Under the pieces are notes generated by a model. The model was not told the origin of the DNA, did no database searches, and worked only from the letters and a program-made list of their open reading frames with translations. A stretch of DNA of 64,000 bases from Macropodus opercularis (lineage: Eukaryota; Chordata; Actinopteri; Anabantiformes; Osphronemidae), in NCBI GenBank assembly GCA_030770545.1, contig CM061105.1, forward strand, positions 2,401,001-2,465,000, given 5' to 3'. Below, in pieces: positions 56,185-64,000 of the stretch (the first letter of the stretch is position 1; every line of letters starts with the position of its first letter). The translations under genes and the position numbers were made by a program.

Positions 56185-57380
56185 GACTGTTGAACTACTT
56201 GGTTTCTCTGGGGAACCTGTCAAACTGCCGTTAACCCAACCTCTGCCGGTCCGAGTGGCCGGCCAATCCATACGGCATCGTTTTGTTGTTTCAAGTGACC
56301 CCAGTCAATTTGATGGGGAGAGACTTGTTGGTTCGACTGGGCGTTTCGATTCTTTGTTCACCTGACGGTGTGACTGTATCGTTTCCCAACGGTGAATACA
56401 TAACGTATACTGAGGCCGATTGGAACCGGAGGGCCCGGCAGGGGGCGGTCTTCTCTCCTTATACATGGCCTGGAAACCCTGGATCTCCCAACTGAGCCCA
56501 TATGTCTCCCCGACCGACCCTTACCATGTTACACTATTTTATGACAGGGAACAGACAGATTGGTATCAAGATATGTTTCAGGACAAACTGCAAGGACATA
56601 CATGGAAAATTTCCACTAATGCTATTCTGATTGGTCCAGAAGGAGTAGTGGGCAGTGTCCAGTTGACAGCAGATCAGGCTGGCTGGTATGAGATGGGTGC
56701 GGAGGCGGTGCCTCATGTCTCGTTGGCAATACATCCTGGACACCAAGCTAAAGATCTAGGCCCGATGGCCAAACGATTGACTGAAAGTACTGATTGGGTA
56801 ACAACGCAACTTCCTAATGTCCAATACTCACCTGAACTCTCATCTTATAAAATCACACAAACTACATCTGATTTGGTTGTACTTGAACATCAGTTACTAA
56901 CTCGGCACCATGGCCGTGAAAAATCTGATCACGAGTTGGCTGCAGATATGTTAGACGCTCTGCCTAGCACGTTGTGGTCACAGGGCTCCCAACAGATGTT
57001 GGTTTTTATTGCAACCACAGTATCAACAGAAAGCTGAAGCGGAGGCAGGGATAGCAGATACTATTCATGGGTTATTACAGAGTTGTGTATTAGAACCATC
57101 GACTTCAGCGTGGAATACTCCTATACTACCTGTAGAAAAACAAGGCACTGGCAAGTATAGAATGGCATGATTTAAAAGTGGAGAGAATGAATCACACACT
57201 CTGGAGTTAACTGTGATGCCCCGTAGAGGGTACAAAGTGTGTCATGAAAACTAACAGCTCTCGTTGCAGTATTCTCTACGCAGGTTACAGGAGCCAAAGG
57301 ATCTACAGAGTCCAGGAAACCACATACGGCTGAGTGGGTCCTTTTGAAAGTGATAAAGAGGAAGTGGTCTGAGTCACGGT
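56078..57380 (+). pseudogene. pol: retroviral protease and pol remnants, frame-broken and deleted
   Basis: The frame 56078-56365 holds the protease with active site LVDTGATFSTLN. Its end is in another frame (56283-56495, NLMGRDLLVRLGV). The frame 56420-57037 is the region preceding RT in fish endogenous retroviruses (PYHVTLFYD, PHVSLAIHPGHQAKDLGPM). The RT start follows in broken form to about 57170 (EPSTSAWNTPILPVEKQGTG) and then stops. At 57178-57380 the reading jumps to the integrase C-terminus (WVLLKVIKRKWSESRWTGPF). The RT catalytic core, RNase H and integrase core are absent. Confidence 0.8.
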
Positions 57381-57451
57381 GGACAGGACCGTTCCAAGTG
57401 ACATAAGAAGAACTGTATGGCCTTGGATATGTTGCTGGTGGAAAAGGGGGA

Positions 57452-57661
57452 GTGTGCTCTATGTTTGTAGGAATGGTGACGATTCTAATCTTGTGTGGAT
57501 GCTGCTGTATTCCCTGCATCCGAGCTTTGTGTCAGCATTTAATAGTGACTGCAATAGAAGGCAGGGATGCTCCTGCTACACAGATGCCACTGCTTAGAGG
57601 AGGCGCACCAAACGACGAGGAGGACGAACAGGAGGATATAGCAGTCATGGCGGTGTTGTAA
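57452..57661 (+). pseudogene. env: C-terminal end of retroviral env (membrane anchor and tail)
   Basis: 69 codons: a hydrophobic Cys-rich segment (MVTILILCGCCCIPCIRALC) followed by a short acidic cytoplasmic tail (DEEDEQEDIAVMAVL) and a stop 34 bp before the 3' LTR. It resembles the transmembrane subunit ends of fish gamma/epsilon-type endogenous retroviruses. The surface subunit and the rest of the transmembrane subunit are missing. Confidence 0.75.
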
Positions 57662-57683
57662 GTGGTCTCTCGGATGAGAGACC

Positions 57684-57695
57684 AAAAGGGGGAAT
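57684..57695 (+). promoter_or_regulatory. polypurine tract
   Basis: AAAAGGGGGAAT directly before the 3' LTR, the plus-strand priming site of retroviruses. Confidence 0.85.
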
Positions 57696-58245
57696 TGTAG
57701 GAATCTAAATAGTTAAGTAGTAGTTAAAATAGTAGTTGAAAGCTTAGATAGTAGGATGCATGCAGAAAACAGAACAAGCCGAATGTATTAAAGTATAGTT
57801 TGAAACACACACATCAGATTTAGAGAATAGTAGAGGAACCAGATGCACCCAGACACGGCAGAAAATAAGATAAGTAGGGAGTGAAACATGTGAATGTCTG
57901 TAGAAGGAATGTGCTTGGATCCATAGGTTATGGGACCACAAAGCAACGGAGAAGATAAGACACCAATAAACCAGCCATGGAGACGAACACCAGACCACGG
58001 CATCAGGATCCTGTTACACCACAGAAAGATGCTCTGTCCAGCATAAAAGTGTGGGTCGAGGGACAGACAGGGTCAGTCAGACTTCGTGCCCTGACTATAT
58101 GCTGTATAGTATAGGGACAGACTGACCCAGGCCTGTACATTATTATTCTTCAAGTTTGAAATAAAAGCAAGACTGATTTTTATCAGACGTTTCTCCTCAT
58201 CATTCAACGAACGCGCAGAGCTGGGATTGGGAGAGCAGCTCAACA
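57696..58245 (+). repeat. 3' LTR of the endogenous retrovirus (550 bp)
   Basis: It starts TGTAGGAATC and ends GCAGCTCAACA, followed by the CTAT duplication at 58246-58249. Confidence 0.95.
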
Positions 58246-58249
58246 CTAT

Positions 58250-58882
58250 GCTCGTTTTGGTTTGCTCTCCCTCTTCCCTGACCTCTGGCTTCGATCGCAG
58301 TTGTAGTAAGTTCTTAGTTAGTGTTTTGATAGTATTTGTAGTTCCTGCCTTGCAGCGATTTTGTGTTCTACAAACGCAGACGTTTATTGAACTGTTACAA
58401 GGCAGTAGAGAGAAGATGCAGGAGTCTCAGTGGTCGAACTTCACTACGACCTAAAACAGAGACAAGACAGCTAACATCTAGCAAAGAACCATCAGAACTA
58501 ATCGACTTGGCTAAAACAAACACATACTGTGAGGAACCGTGCGAACTTAACGAGGAAAGGAAAACCCGACGAGGACGAGAGGCCGCCGGTAGCAGCTGTT
58601 CTTCAGCGGCCGTCGCATAGTCTGACGCCCCCTTTAAAAGCCTGCTCATCAGGAGTCAAACACTCACAGGGTTCATAGATCCACGCAGCGATCCGACTAC
58701 AAGACGAGCGGACAGAGGCTGAAACACTGAACACGAAAACGGGTGAAACCAAATCAGACTAATGAGTCAAGTTAGCAAAACATAGAGGAAACCAGATCCG
58801 GGAGTGAACCCTTCACAACAAAAGCCCCAGATCGGAAGTCTCGTTGCCGCTAATGAAAGAAACACTTCCTGAAGTATTGACT
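58250..58882. other. intergenic sequence after the provirus
   Basis: No gene recognised; its first part continues the repeat-like sequence that ends at 52063. Confidence 0.45.
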
Positions 58883-59031
58883 CACGGTGGCATGGTGTGG
58901 TGGTTATGCGTCTATATGTGGCGGCAGACTGGCGACCCGTCCAGGGTGAACCCTGCCCTCCCACAGACAGATGGACAGGCTGCTGCACAGCGACCCCTGG
59001 AGGGAAGAAGCGCTGGAAGATGAATGAATGA
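58883..59031 (+). mobile_element. internally deleted SINE
   Basis: CACGGTGGCATGGTGTGGTGG at the start and GACTGGCGACCCGTCCAGGG, AGCGACCCCTGGAGGGAAGAAG and GATGAATGAATG at the end match the SINE at 23769, with about 200 bp of the middle missing. Confidence 0.75.
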
Positions 59032-59715
59032 ACTACCGGCATCACACACTTTGCTGATCGGTGTCTTGGTGGTCAACGACCTTTAGGTATTATACTGCTG
59101 CAGCAACAAACACCTGGAAGTCAGACACAATAAATGAACAGTGTCATGAGGTACTGCCCAGACGGAACCAGGCTTCATTACATCATGGATCTCTTCAACC
59201 AGAGTGGAGGTGGGATGTTCAGCTGCGTGGTTAAACCCTCCTCTGCTGTGGAGGCAGTGAACTAAATCACTTAGGATAAGTTTCATAGTGATCATCAGTT
59301 TCATCAGTGAACGTTCAAGTTTACAGTCACTGTAATTTAATCTGTTGCTCACCTTTGCTGAAATGATGCAATAAGAAGAGTGATTACTTTCACCTGTGTT
59401 GTATTCTCTTACTAACGTTCTTGAAGAACTTCACAAAGTTTGCTGGTCCTACAGGAAAGTAAATGGTGTCTCTGTCTTTTAGGTGTCCACAGTTTACAGG
59501 TGATAGGTGGCTGCAAATGGGACGAACAGACTGGAGAGACTAGTGGTTTTATGAAGTGTTGTTCCAGGACACTGATACAGCGGCAGCACCATGATGATGT
59601 CTCAGCAGCATTGCAGCTTCTTCCATCTGTTCTGTTCAACAAATGATCCTCTTCTGTTTGGATGTTGATCATCTTTCTCCAAACTGGTGTAGTTGTTTAC
59701 AGATATTCCTCATCA
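59032..59715. other. intergenic sequence without recognised elements
   Basis: Short open frames only; nothing recognised. Confidence 0.45.
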
Positions 59716-60178
59716 AGAGGATTCAGTTAAACACAGCACGGAGATTCAAAATAATACAAATGATTTATTTCACATAAGTGGTGTAAAGATATACATAAGG
59801 CAGTTATACGAAGTCACCTGATTCCTCCCTGCAGGGGTAAAGCTCGCTGGCGCGCGGGGAAGGACGGAGCCTGGCTGGGAGACAGCCGACACAGCACATC
59901 TCCTCTCCTCATTCTAGGGAGTTGGGTTTTTAAAGCCTAAACTTGCGTCAGTCGCAAGAAGCTGTTGCCCAAATTTGGTCTCCGATCCTTGATATTTTAG
60001 ACTAATGACTCTGTTTACATGAAAGTTTTCAACGGGTCACTTGTTCCCGGAGCAGCCACACACGCCAAGAACTTTCCAGATGTGGGAGAGAACATCCTGT
60101 TGTTGCCAGAACAAGGAGTTCAAAGCCTGGACACATAAACTCTGTAACTCATGGCCTGATTATCTTACTTCATGCCAG
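59716..60178 (-). repeat. possible solo LTR, minus strand
   Basis: On the minus strand there is a TATA-like GGCTTTAAAAACCCAAC (about 59930) and, about 150 bp downstream, GTGAAATAAATCATTTG (about 59770), an LTR-like spacing of promoter and polyadenylation signal. No TG...CA ends or duplication could be set. It abuts the gypsy LTR. Confidence 0.3.
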
Positions 60179-60820
60179 TGTGACAGGGTGAAATAGAGAG
60201 AGATTATAGACTTTGTTTAGCAGTCATAGATCTGTTATCCATTTAGCTGCCTTGATCCACTGATCTGGGATCGACTTTTTTGGTCTCCTCCCACATACCT
60301 GGGGAAAATGCGCATGTTCCCTCATTCCATTAAATCAGAGGATGAGGAAACACGACACATCACTCTTGTGATTATTTCTCCCCTATTTCAGGTATGTGGT
60401 GAATTCAAACCCCACAAAACCCGCAATACTTGATGGTAGACTCATATTGTCAGTAAGGCGGCGTATGTAGTGGCTCTAAATGAGGCCCAGCTTAGATGTA
60501 TGTGTCGTCTGGGACCGAGCGACGCTAAGCGCGCTAACTGTTGGCGCCATTTAGGAACAGCGTGATACTCGCTGCTAACGAGTTCATATGTTTTGTACTT
60601 GGTGTGTTAGTCTATTTTGTAACGACAAGTGATGTTTTTGAACAGGTTAAAATATGCTCAGTTTGTGCAGGATGTGAGAAACTTTTATTTGTATAGCAGT
60701 ACCTAAGTTCTCCTATATTACGCTCTTTGTACACTGTAGTTCATTCCATTAAATCAGAGGATGAGGAAACACGACACATCACTCTTGTGATTATTTCTCC
60801 CCTATTTCAGGGGCGTAACA
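60179..60820 (+). repeat. 5' LTR of the gypsy element (642 bp)
   Basis: It starts TGTGACAGGGTG and ends GGGGCGTAACA. The same roughly 70-bp segment (TTCCATTAAATCAGAGGATG ... CCCTATTTCAGG) occurs twice, at about 60326-60392 and 60744-60811. Confidence 0.93.
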
Positions 60821-60823
60821 TTT

Positions 60824-60841
60824 TGGAGGCACCGCTGGGAT
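60824..60841 (+). promoter_or_regulatory. primer binding site, tRNA-Thr type
   Basis: TGGAGGCACCGCTGGGAT, three bases after the LTR. It is complementary to the 3' end of vertebrate tRNA-Thr(AGU) plus CCA as I remember it (AATCCCAGCGGTGCCT-CCA). Confidence 0.8.
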
Positions 60842-61071
60842 TGCTGTTTGGATTTGCAGTGCCCATCATTTGGTCACTGAGGCCCAAGCTAGCTAAATCC
60901 CCCATACTACAACCCCGGCAGATGAGGCAGGGAGGCCATTGCTGTTCAGTGAAGACGGGAGTTTGAGGTTGAGTACATCACCTGGGCCAAGCAGGGAGCG
61001 CCAGGGAGAGTAAAGACCATCTAACTCAGGGTCAGCCGCTGTATAGAAAAACCTCCTGCCATCTTGTCAAA

Positions 61072-62637
61072 ATGACCACTTTAGAAGAACTACAGGAAGA
61101 GGTAATAGGGGAACTGCGTACACTGAGCAAAGATAACTTGCTGGAAATCTGTGATTCCCTTGACATAGCGCATTATCAAGGAGCAGACATTCAGCGGAAA
61201 AGTCGCATATCATTGGTGACCCACATCCTGAAATATTTGGAGAGAGAGGAGGTGACAGAGTTGGAAGACGAAGGTATGTCAGAATGGCTGCTGTTGAGAG
61301 ACAAAATTGCAGATATCGTCAGCGGAGACGGTGATGAAGTCAATGATGAACAAAATGTTAGAGATGTAGCAACAATGAAGGAAGTCGATGGACCAAACAC
61401 TGTAAAGCAAAACCAAGAAATAAGCTCTGGGCCAGTTAGGATAAGCTCCCATGCTCCTCCTCATAGAGCCCACACTACTGCTGATGTTCAGAGGAGCTTG
61501 CAGCATCTGTCCAGGAACCAGCCACAGCAACTGAGCTCATATTGGCTTAAGGATTTCAAAATCTCAGGTCAGATAGGTGAACCTGGCCAAAAAGATAAAC
61601 TGACATTCTCCGGACTGGCCCATCAGATAGAAAATGGACTAAGCAGGGGTTACTCTGAGACTGAAATAGTTGATGCTATAATCAGGGCTATCTCTCCTGG
61701 TTTACAGTTGCGTAGCTACCTTGAGGGGAAGCCCCATCTGACTCTTAGCACGCTCAGACGCATCTTACGCTCACATTTCCAAGAAAAGAGCGCCACAGAA
61801 CTTTACAAACAGCTTACTTCAGAAGCTCAGCGTAGTAAGGAGACTCCACAAAGCTTCTTAATGCGCGCTCTGGATTTAAGACAGAAGGTGTTGTTTGCAT
61901 CACAAGAATCAGAGTCAGGTCTCAATTATGACCCAGTTTTAGTCCAACGTATGTGCCTACACACAGTATTGACTGGCCTGCAGAATGACAGCATCAGAAT
62001 GGACATGCAGCCTCTCCTGTTAGATGCTGAGACTTCTGACGAGCTCCTGCTGGAGAGGTTAAACATTGCCTGTTCTAATGAAGCAGAAAGGAGGGATAAG
62101 AAGAAACATAGCACTTTTCCACCTGCAACAATCGCAAGCATTTCACAGCCAGAAGGAGCATCATTCGTTAAGTGCCCTGTGAAGAAGGATAAAGTAAAAA
62201 TGCCCGCCGAATTGATGACAGAAATAGCGGAACTTAAGACAGGTGTAGCCTCACTAAAGACACTTGGTGCAGAAATAGCTTATATTAAAGAGACATTACA
62301 ACAACCCATGTTCCAGCCTCAGATCTATGTCCCACCTACAATTAGGAGACCACACAGAGAATTCCTGCCATCTAGTTCACAGCAACAGTACCACAGCAAC
62401 CTCGTCCAGCCCCCAGCGCAGCAGCAGTACTCATCCCGTCCATACACCAACCCCTCGGCTCGTGCTTCACGGAGGTGTTTTGCATGCCAGCAGGCTGGAA
62501 GAGGTGATCGCTGCGAGCACTGCTTTTGGTGTGGAAGTGGGGAACATTTTCAAGCCGGTTGTAAGGCCAGAGGAGCCAGACCATCAAGAGAAACTTCTTT
62601 AAATGGGAGAGGGTTACCACTGAGGGACGAGTGTTAA
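61072..62637 (+). CDS. gag: gypsy Gag polyprotein
   Basis: 521 codons, uninterrupted. Residues about 1-70 (LSKDNLLEICDSLDI ... SRISLVTHILKYLERE) form a short helical domain reminiscent of SAP-like or death-fold-like modules seen at the start of some fish Gag proteins; this is a guess. Residues about 160-330 are capsid-like, with a region resembling the major homology region (ELYKQLTSEAQRSKETPQSF). The C-terminus has an unusual Cys/His cluster: CFACQQAGRGDRCEHC followed by FWCGSGEHFQAGC, i.e. a CXXC pair and a CCHC-like knuckle. The start follows a 230-bp leader after the primer site. The last 73 nt overlap the pol frame, with a slippery site at 62598-62604. Confidence 0.88.
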   Translation: MTTLEELQEEVIGELRTLSKDNLLEICDSLDIAHYQGADIQRKSRISLVTHILKYLEREEVTELEDEGMSEWLLLRDKIADIVSGDGDEVNDEQNVRDVATMKEVDGPNTVKQNQEISSGPVRISSHAPPHRAHTTADVQRSLQHLSRNQPQQLSSYWLKDFKISGQIGEPGQKDKLTFSGLAHQIENGLSRGYSETEIVDAIIRAISPGLQLRSYLEGKPHLTLSTLRRILRSHFQEKSATELYKQLTSEAQRSKETPQSFLMRALDLRQKVLFASQESESGLNYDPVLVQRMCLHTVLTGLQNDSIRMDMQPLLLDAETSDELLLERLNIACSNEAERRDKKKHSTFPPATIASISQPEGASFVKCPVKKDKVKMPAELMTEIAELKTGVASLKTLGAEIAYIKETLQQPMFQPQIYVPPTIRRPHREFLPSSSQQQYHSNLVQPPAQQQYSSRPYTNPSARASRRCFACQQAGRGDRCEHCFWCGSGEHFQAGCKARGARPSRETSLNGRGLPLRDEC

Positions 62638-64000
62638 CCATAGCCAACAAACGGTCCCAGGAATACACTAATTGTGGCGACAAGGACCCGAATCCCTGCA
62701 GGGAGAAAAAGGATAATAATCCTCCACATTCAGTTAGAGTTGAGCAACCCCACGGAGTAGCCTCCCCAGTGGGCAGACAGTGTCTTGTCCAGTGTTTTCT
62801 GGGGGGACATGGACTTCAAGCATTATGGGACACAGGCTCTCAGGTGTCCATTGTTGATGAGAGATGGAGGGATGAACTCTTACCAGAGGCGAGGGTGAGA
62901 GATATTTCTGAAATCCTAGACTCACCTGATGGTTTGACAGTGACTGCAGCAAATGGAACTGAAATGCCTTACCTAGGATGGATTGAAACAACATTTCGGC
63001 TAGCTTCTGAACCAAATCCGACAAAAGAACTGACTGTTCCAGTGCTGGTGATGAAAGGCTGGCAGCTGTCACATCCCATCATAGGGTTTAATGTTATTGA
63101 ACACATTCTGACAAAGACTGAGAAGGCTAACCAGTACCCTACAGTAAGGAAAGCATTTCCAGAACTCAAAAGAAAAAAGATCAGAGCTTTTATTCAGGCT
63201 GTTAGTACAGAACACACACAGGAGTATGAGGTAAAGACGAAGAAAGGGAGCGTTACAGTGCCAAGACACAGTGCCATCGATGTTGAGTGTCGTGTACCTG
63301 CTCTGCCCTTTCAAGAAGTCAGGACCATGTTGTTTGAGCCTGATCTAAACCCACAGTGGCCAGATGGTCTCGAATTTATTGATACTTTGGTCAAAGCCAG
63401 GGGAGGACATCTCCCAGCCATTGTGATAAGTCTCTCTAATCCAACTGACCATGACATCATTTTGCAGGGCCGTACTCAAATTGGCACGGTGCAAACTATT
63501 TTGACTGCTCTACCCGCTCAAACTCTGAAGAAAGTGACGGCTCCAGCCACAGTAAACCACACTACTTGGCAGGCCTGACGCAATAGTGATGAACAGTGGG
63601 ATCCACCTGTAGATGTAAGTCACCTGAACGAAGACCAGAAATATGTAGTGAGGCAGATGCTGAGGGAAGAGTGCCACTCATTCTCCAGAACAGACCAAGA
63701 TATTGGTTGCATTGACAAATTAAGAATGACCATCTCACTTAAAGACTCTGAACCAGTCAAACGCACGTACATGACAGTACCCAGGCCATTGTACCAGGAG
63801 ATGAAAGCTTACCTCCATGACTTGATAGCAGAGGGCTGGGTCAGGAAGTCAAACTCTTCTTACTCCTCTCCTGTGGTGTGCGTCAGAAAAAAGGATGGCA
63901 CCCTCAGGCTATGCATAGATTACAGAGACCTCAATAAAAAAAACCACGCTGATCGCCAACCCATACCGCGGGTCCAAGACATCATGGATGGTTTATGTGG
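62565..64000 (+). CDS. pol: gypsy Pol: protease and start of reverse transcriptase (one in-frame stop, truncated by window)
   Basis: The frame is open from 62565 (after TAA 62562-62564) to TGA at 63576-63578, and then again in the same frame to the window end. Protease: ALWDTGSQVSIVDERW, with catalytic DTGS, at about 62820-62865. A linker follows (PRHSAIDVECRVPALPF). RT blocks 0-2 lie after the stop: RPLYQEMKAYLHDLIAEGWV, SPVVCVRKKDGTLRLCIDYR and DLNKK. The RT catalytic site lies outside. Pol is most likely made as a Gag-Pol fusion by -1 frameshifting. The TGA could be a C-to-T change in a CpG (GCC-TGA). Confidence 0.85.
62598..62658 (+). promoter_or_regulatory. predicted -1 ribosomal frameshift signal (slippery site and pseudoknot)
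   Basis: T TTA AAT at 62598-62604, in the gag reading, fits the X XXY YYZ rule. Seven bases later GGTTA-C-CAC (62612-62620) pairs with GTG-T-TAACC (62631-62639), eight pairs with one C-T mismatch. Its 10-nt loop contains GGGAC (62624-62628), which can pair with GTCCC at 62654-62658, giving an H-type pseudoknot. The -1 frame is open from 62565 through protease. Confidence 0.7.

Larger units (their letters stand above)
52064..58245 (+). mobile_element. endogenous retrovirus, internally deleted, target duplication CTAT
   Basis: A complete insertion, from 5' LTR (52064-52613) to 3' LTR (57696-58245), flanked by CTAT at 52060-52063 and 58246-58249. Between the LTRs lie a tRNA-Trp-type primer site, an A-rich leader with tandem repeats, a frame-broken gag, protease and the pre-RT region of pol, a stub of RT, the C-terminal part of integrase, and the end of env with its membrane anchor, then a polypurine tract. 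Most of RT, RNase H, the integrase core and env are deleted. The organisation and the Gag and pol sequence types are those of fish epsilon/gamma-like endogenous retroviruses. The LTRs appear to differ at a single base near the start, so the insertion is young. It cannot be autonomous. Confidence 0.93.
60179..64000 (+). mobile_element. Ty3/gypsy retrotransposon, 5' two thirds (continues past window end)
   Basis: An LTR, a tRNA-Thr primer site, a leader, an intact 521-codon gag and a pol in the -1 frame with protease and the first RT blocks are present in order. One in-frame stop separates protease and RT. The 3' LTR and target duplication lie outside. A solo LTR of the same family is at 9870-10495. 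Confidence 0.93.

Overview
The window looks like teleost fish nuclear DNA: vertebrate-type split exons with GT/AG introns, an L2 and Rex1-like LINE load, Tc1 and pogo/Tigger DNA transposons, Penelope, several Ty3/gypsy elements, tRNA-derived SINEs and an endogenous retrovirus. Nothing resembles a prokaryotic operon, a CRISPR array or an rRNA/tRNA gene.

One host gene is recognisable. On the minus strand, from 41520 down to 2628, seven exons encode the start and membrane domain of a phospholipid-phosphatase-related protein, best matched to PLPPR4 (PRG-1). The seven exons join in frame through canonical GT/AG junctions to give 321 codons. The rest of the protein (the long cytoplasmic tail) must lie below coordinate 1. 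Almost everything else between 1 and 41.4 kb is intron, filled with transposable elements.

Intron layout, low to high coordinate. Intron 7 (1-2627): SINE, Tc1 relic, pogo/Tigger relic, LINE relic. Intron 6 (2761-13396): two decayed gypsy elements, one broken by a solo LTR with a perfect target duplication and by another LTR/PBS fragment; a SINE split by a triple nest of LTRs; and a 2.2-kb LTR-bounded element without gag/pol that carries a 41-bp minisatellite. Intron 4 (13751-24223): two Rex1-like LINEs, one carrying a solo retroviral LTR, and a SINE 60 bp from the exon 4 donor. Intron 2 (24713-32044): L2 copies A and B, Penelope pieces and a nearly open Tc1. Intron 1 (32231-41433): L2 copy C, a hAT end, a repeated 220-bp sequence, and a GATA microsatellite at the exon 1 splice donor.

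From 41.5 to 64 kb I see no host gene. It holds L2 relics, a fairly complete L2 copy (D, 46855-50176), a young but heavily deleted endogenous retrovirus (52064-58245) with near-identical 550-bp LTRs, a tRNA-Trp primer site and a 4-bp target duplication, and the 5' part of a well-preserved gypsy element (60179 to the window end). The gypsy element has an LTR, a tRNA-Thr primer site, an intact gag and a pol in the -1 frame, joined by a slippery heptamer followed by a predicted H-type pseudoknot. This Gag-Pol junction and the recently inserted, internally deleted provirus are the most noteworthy signals. I did not find a convincing new biological system.
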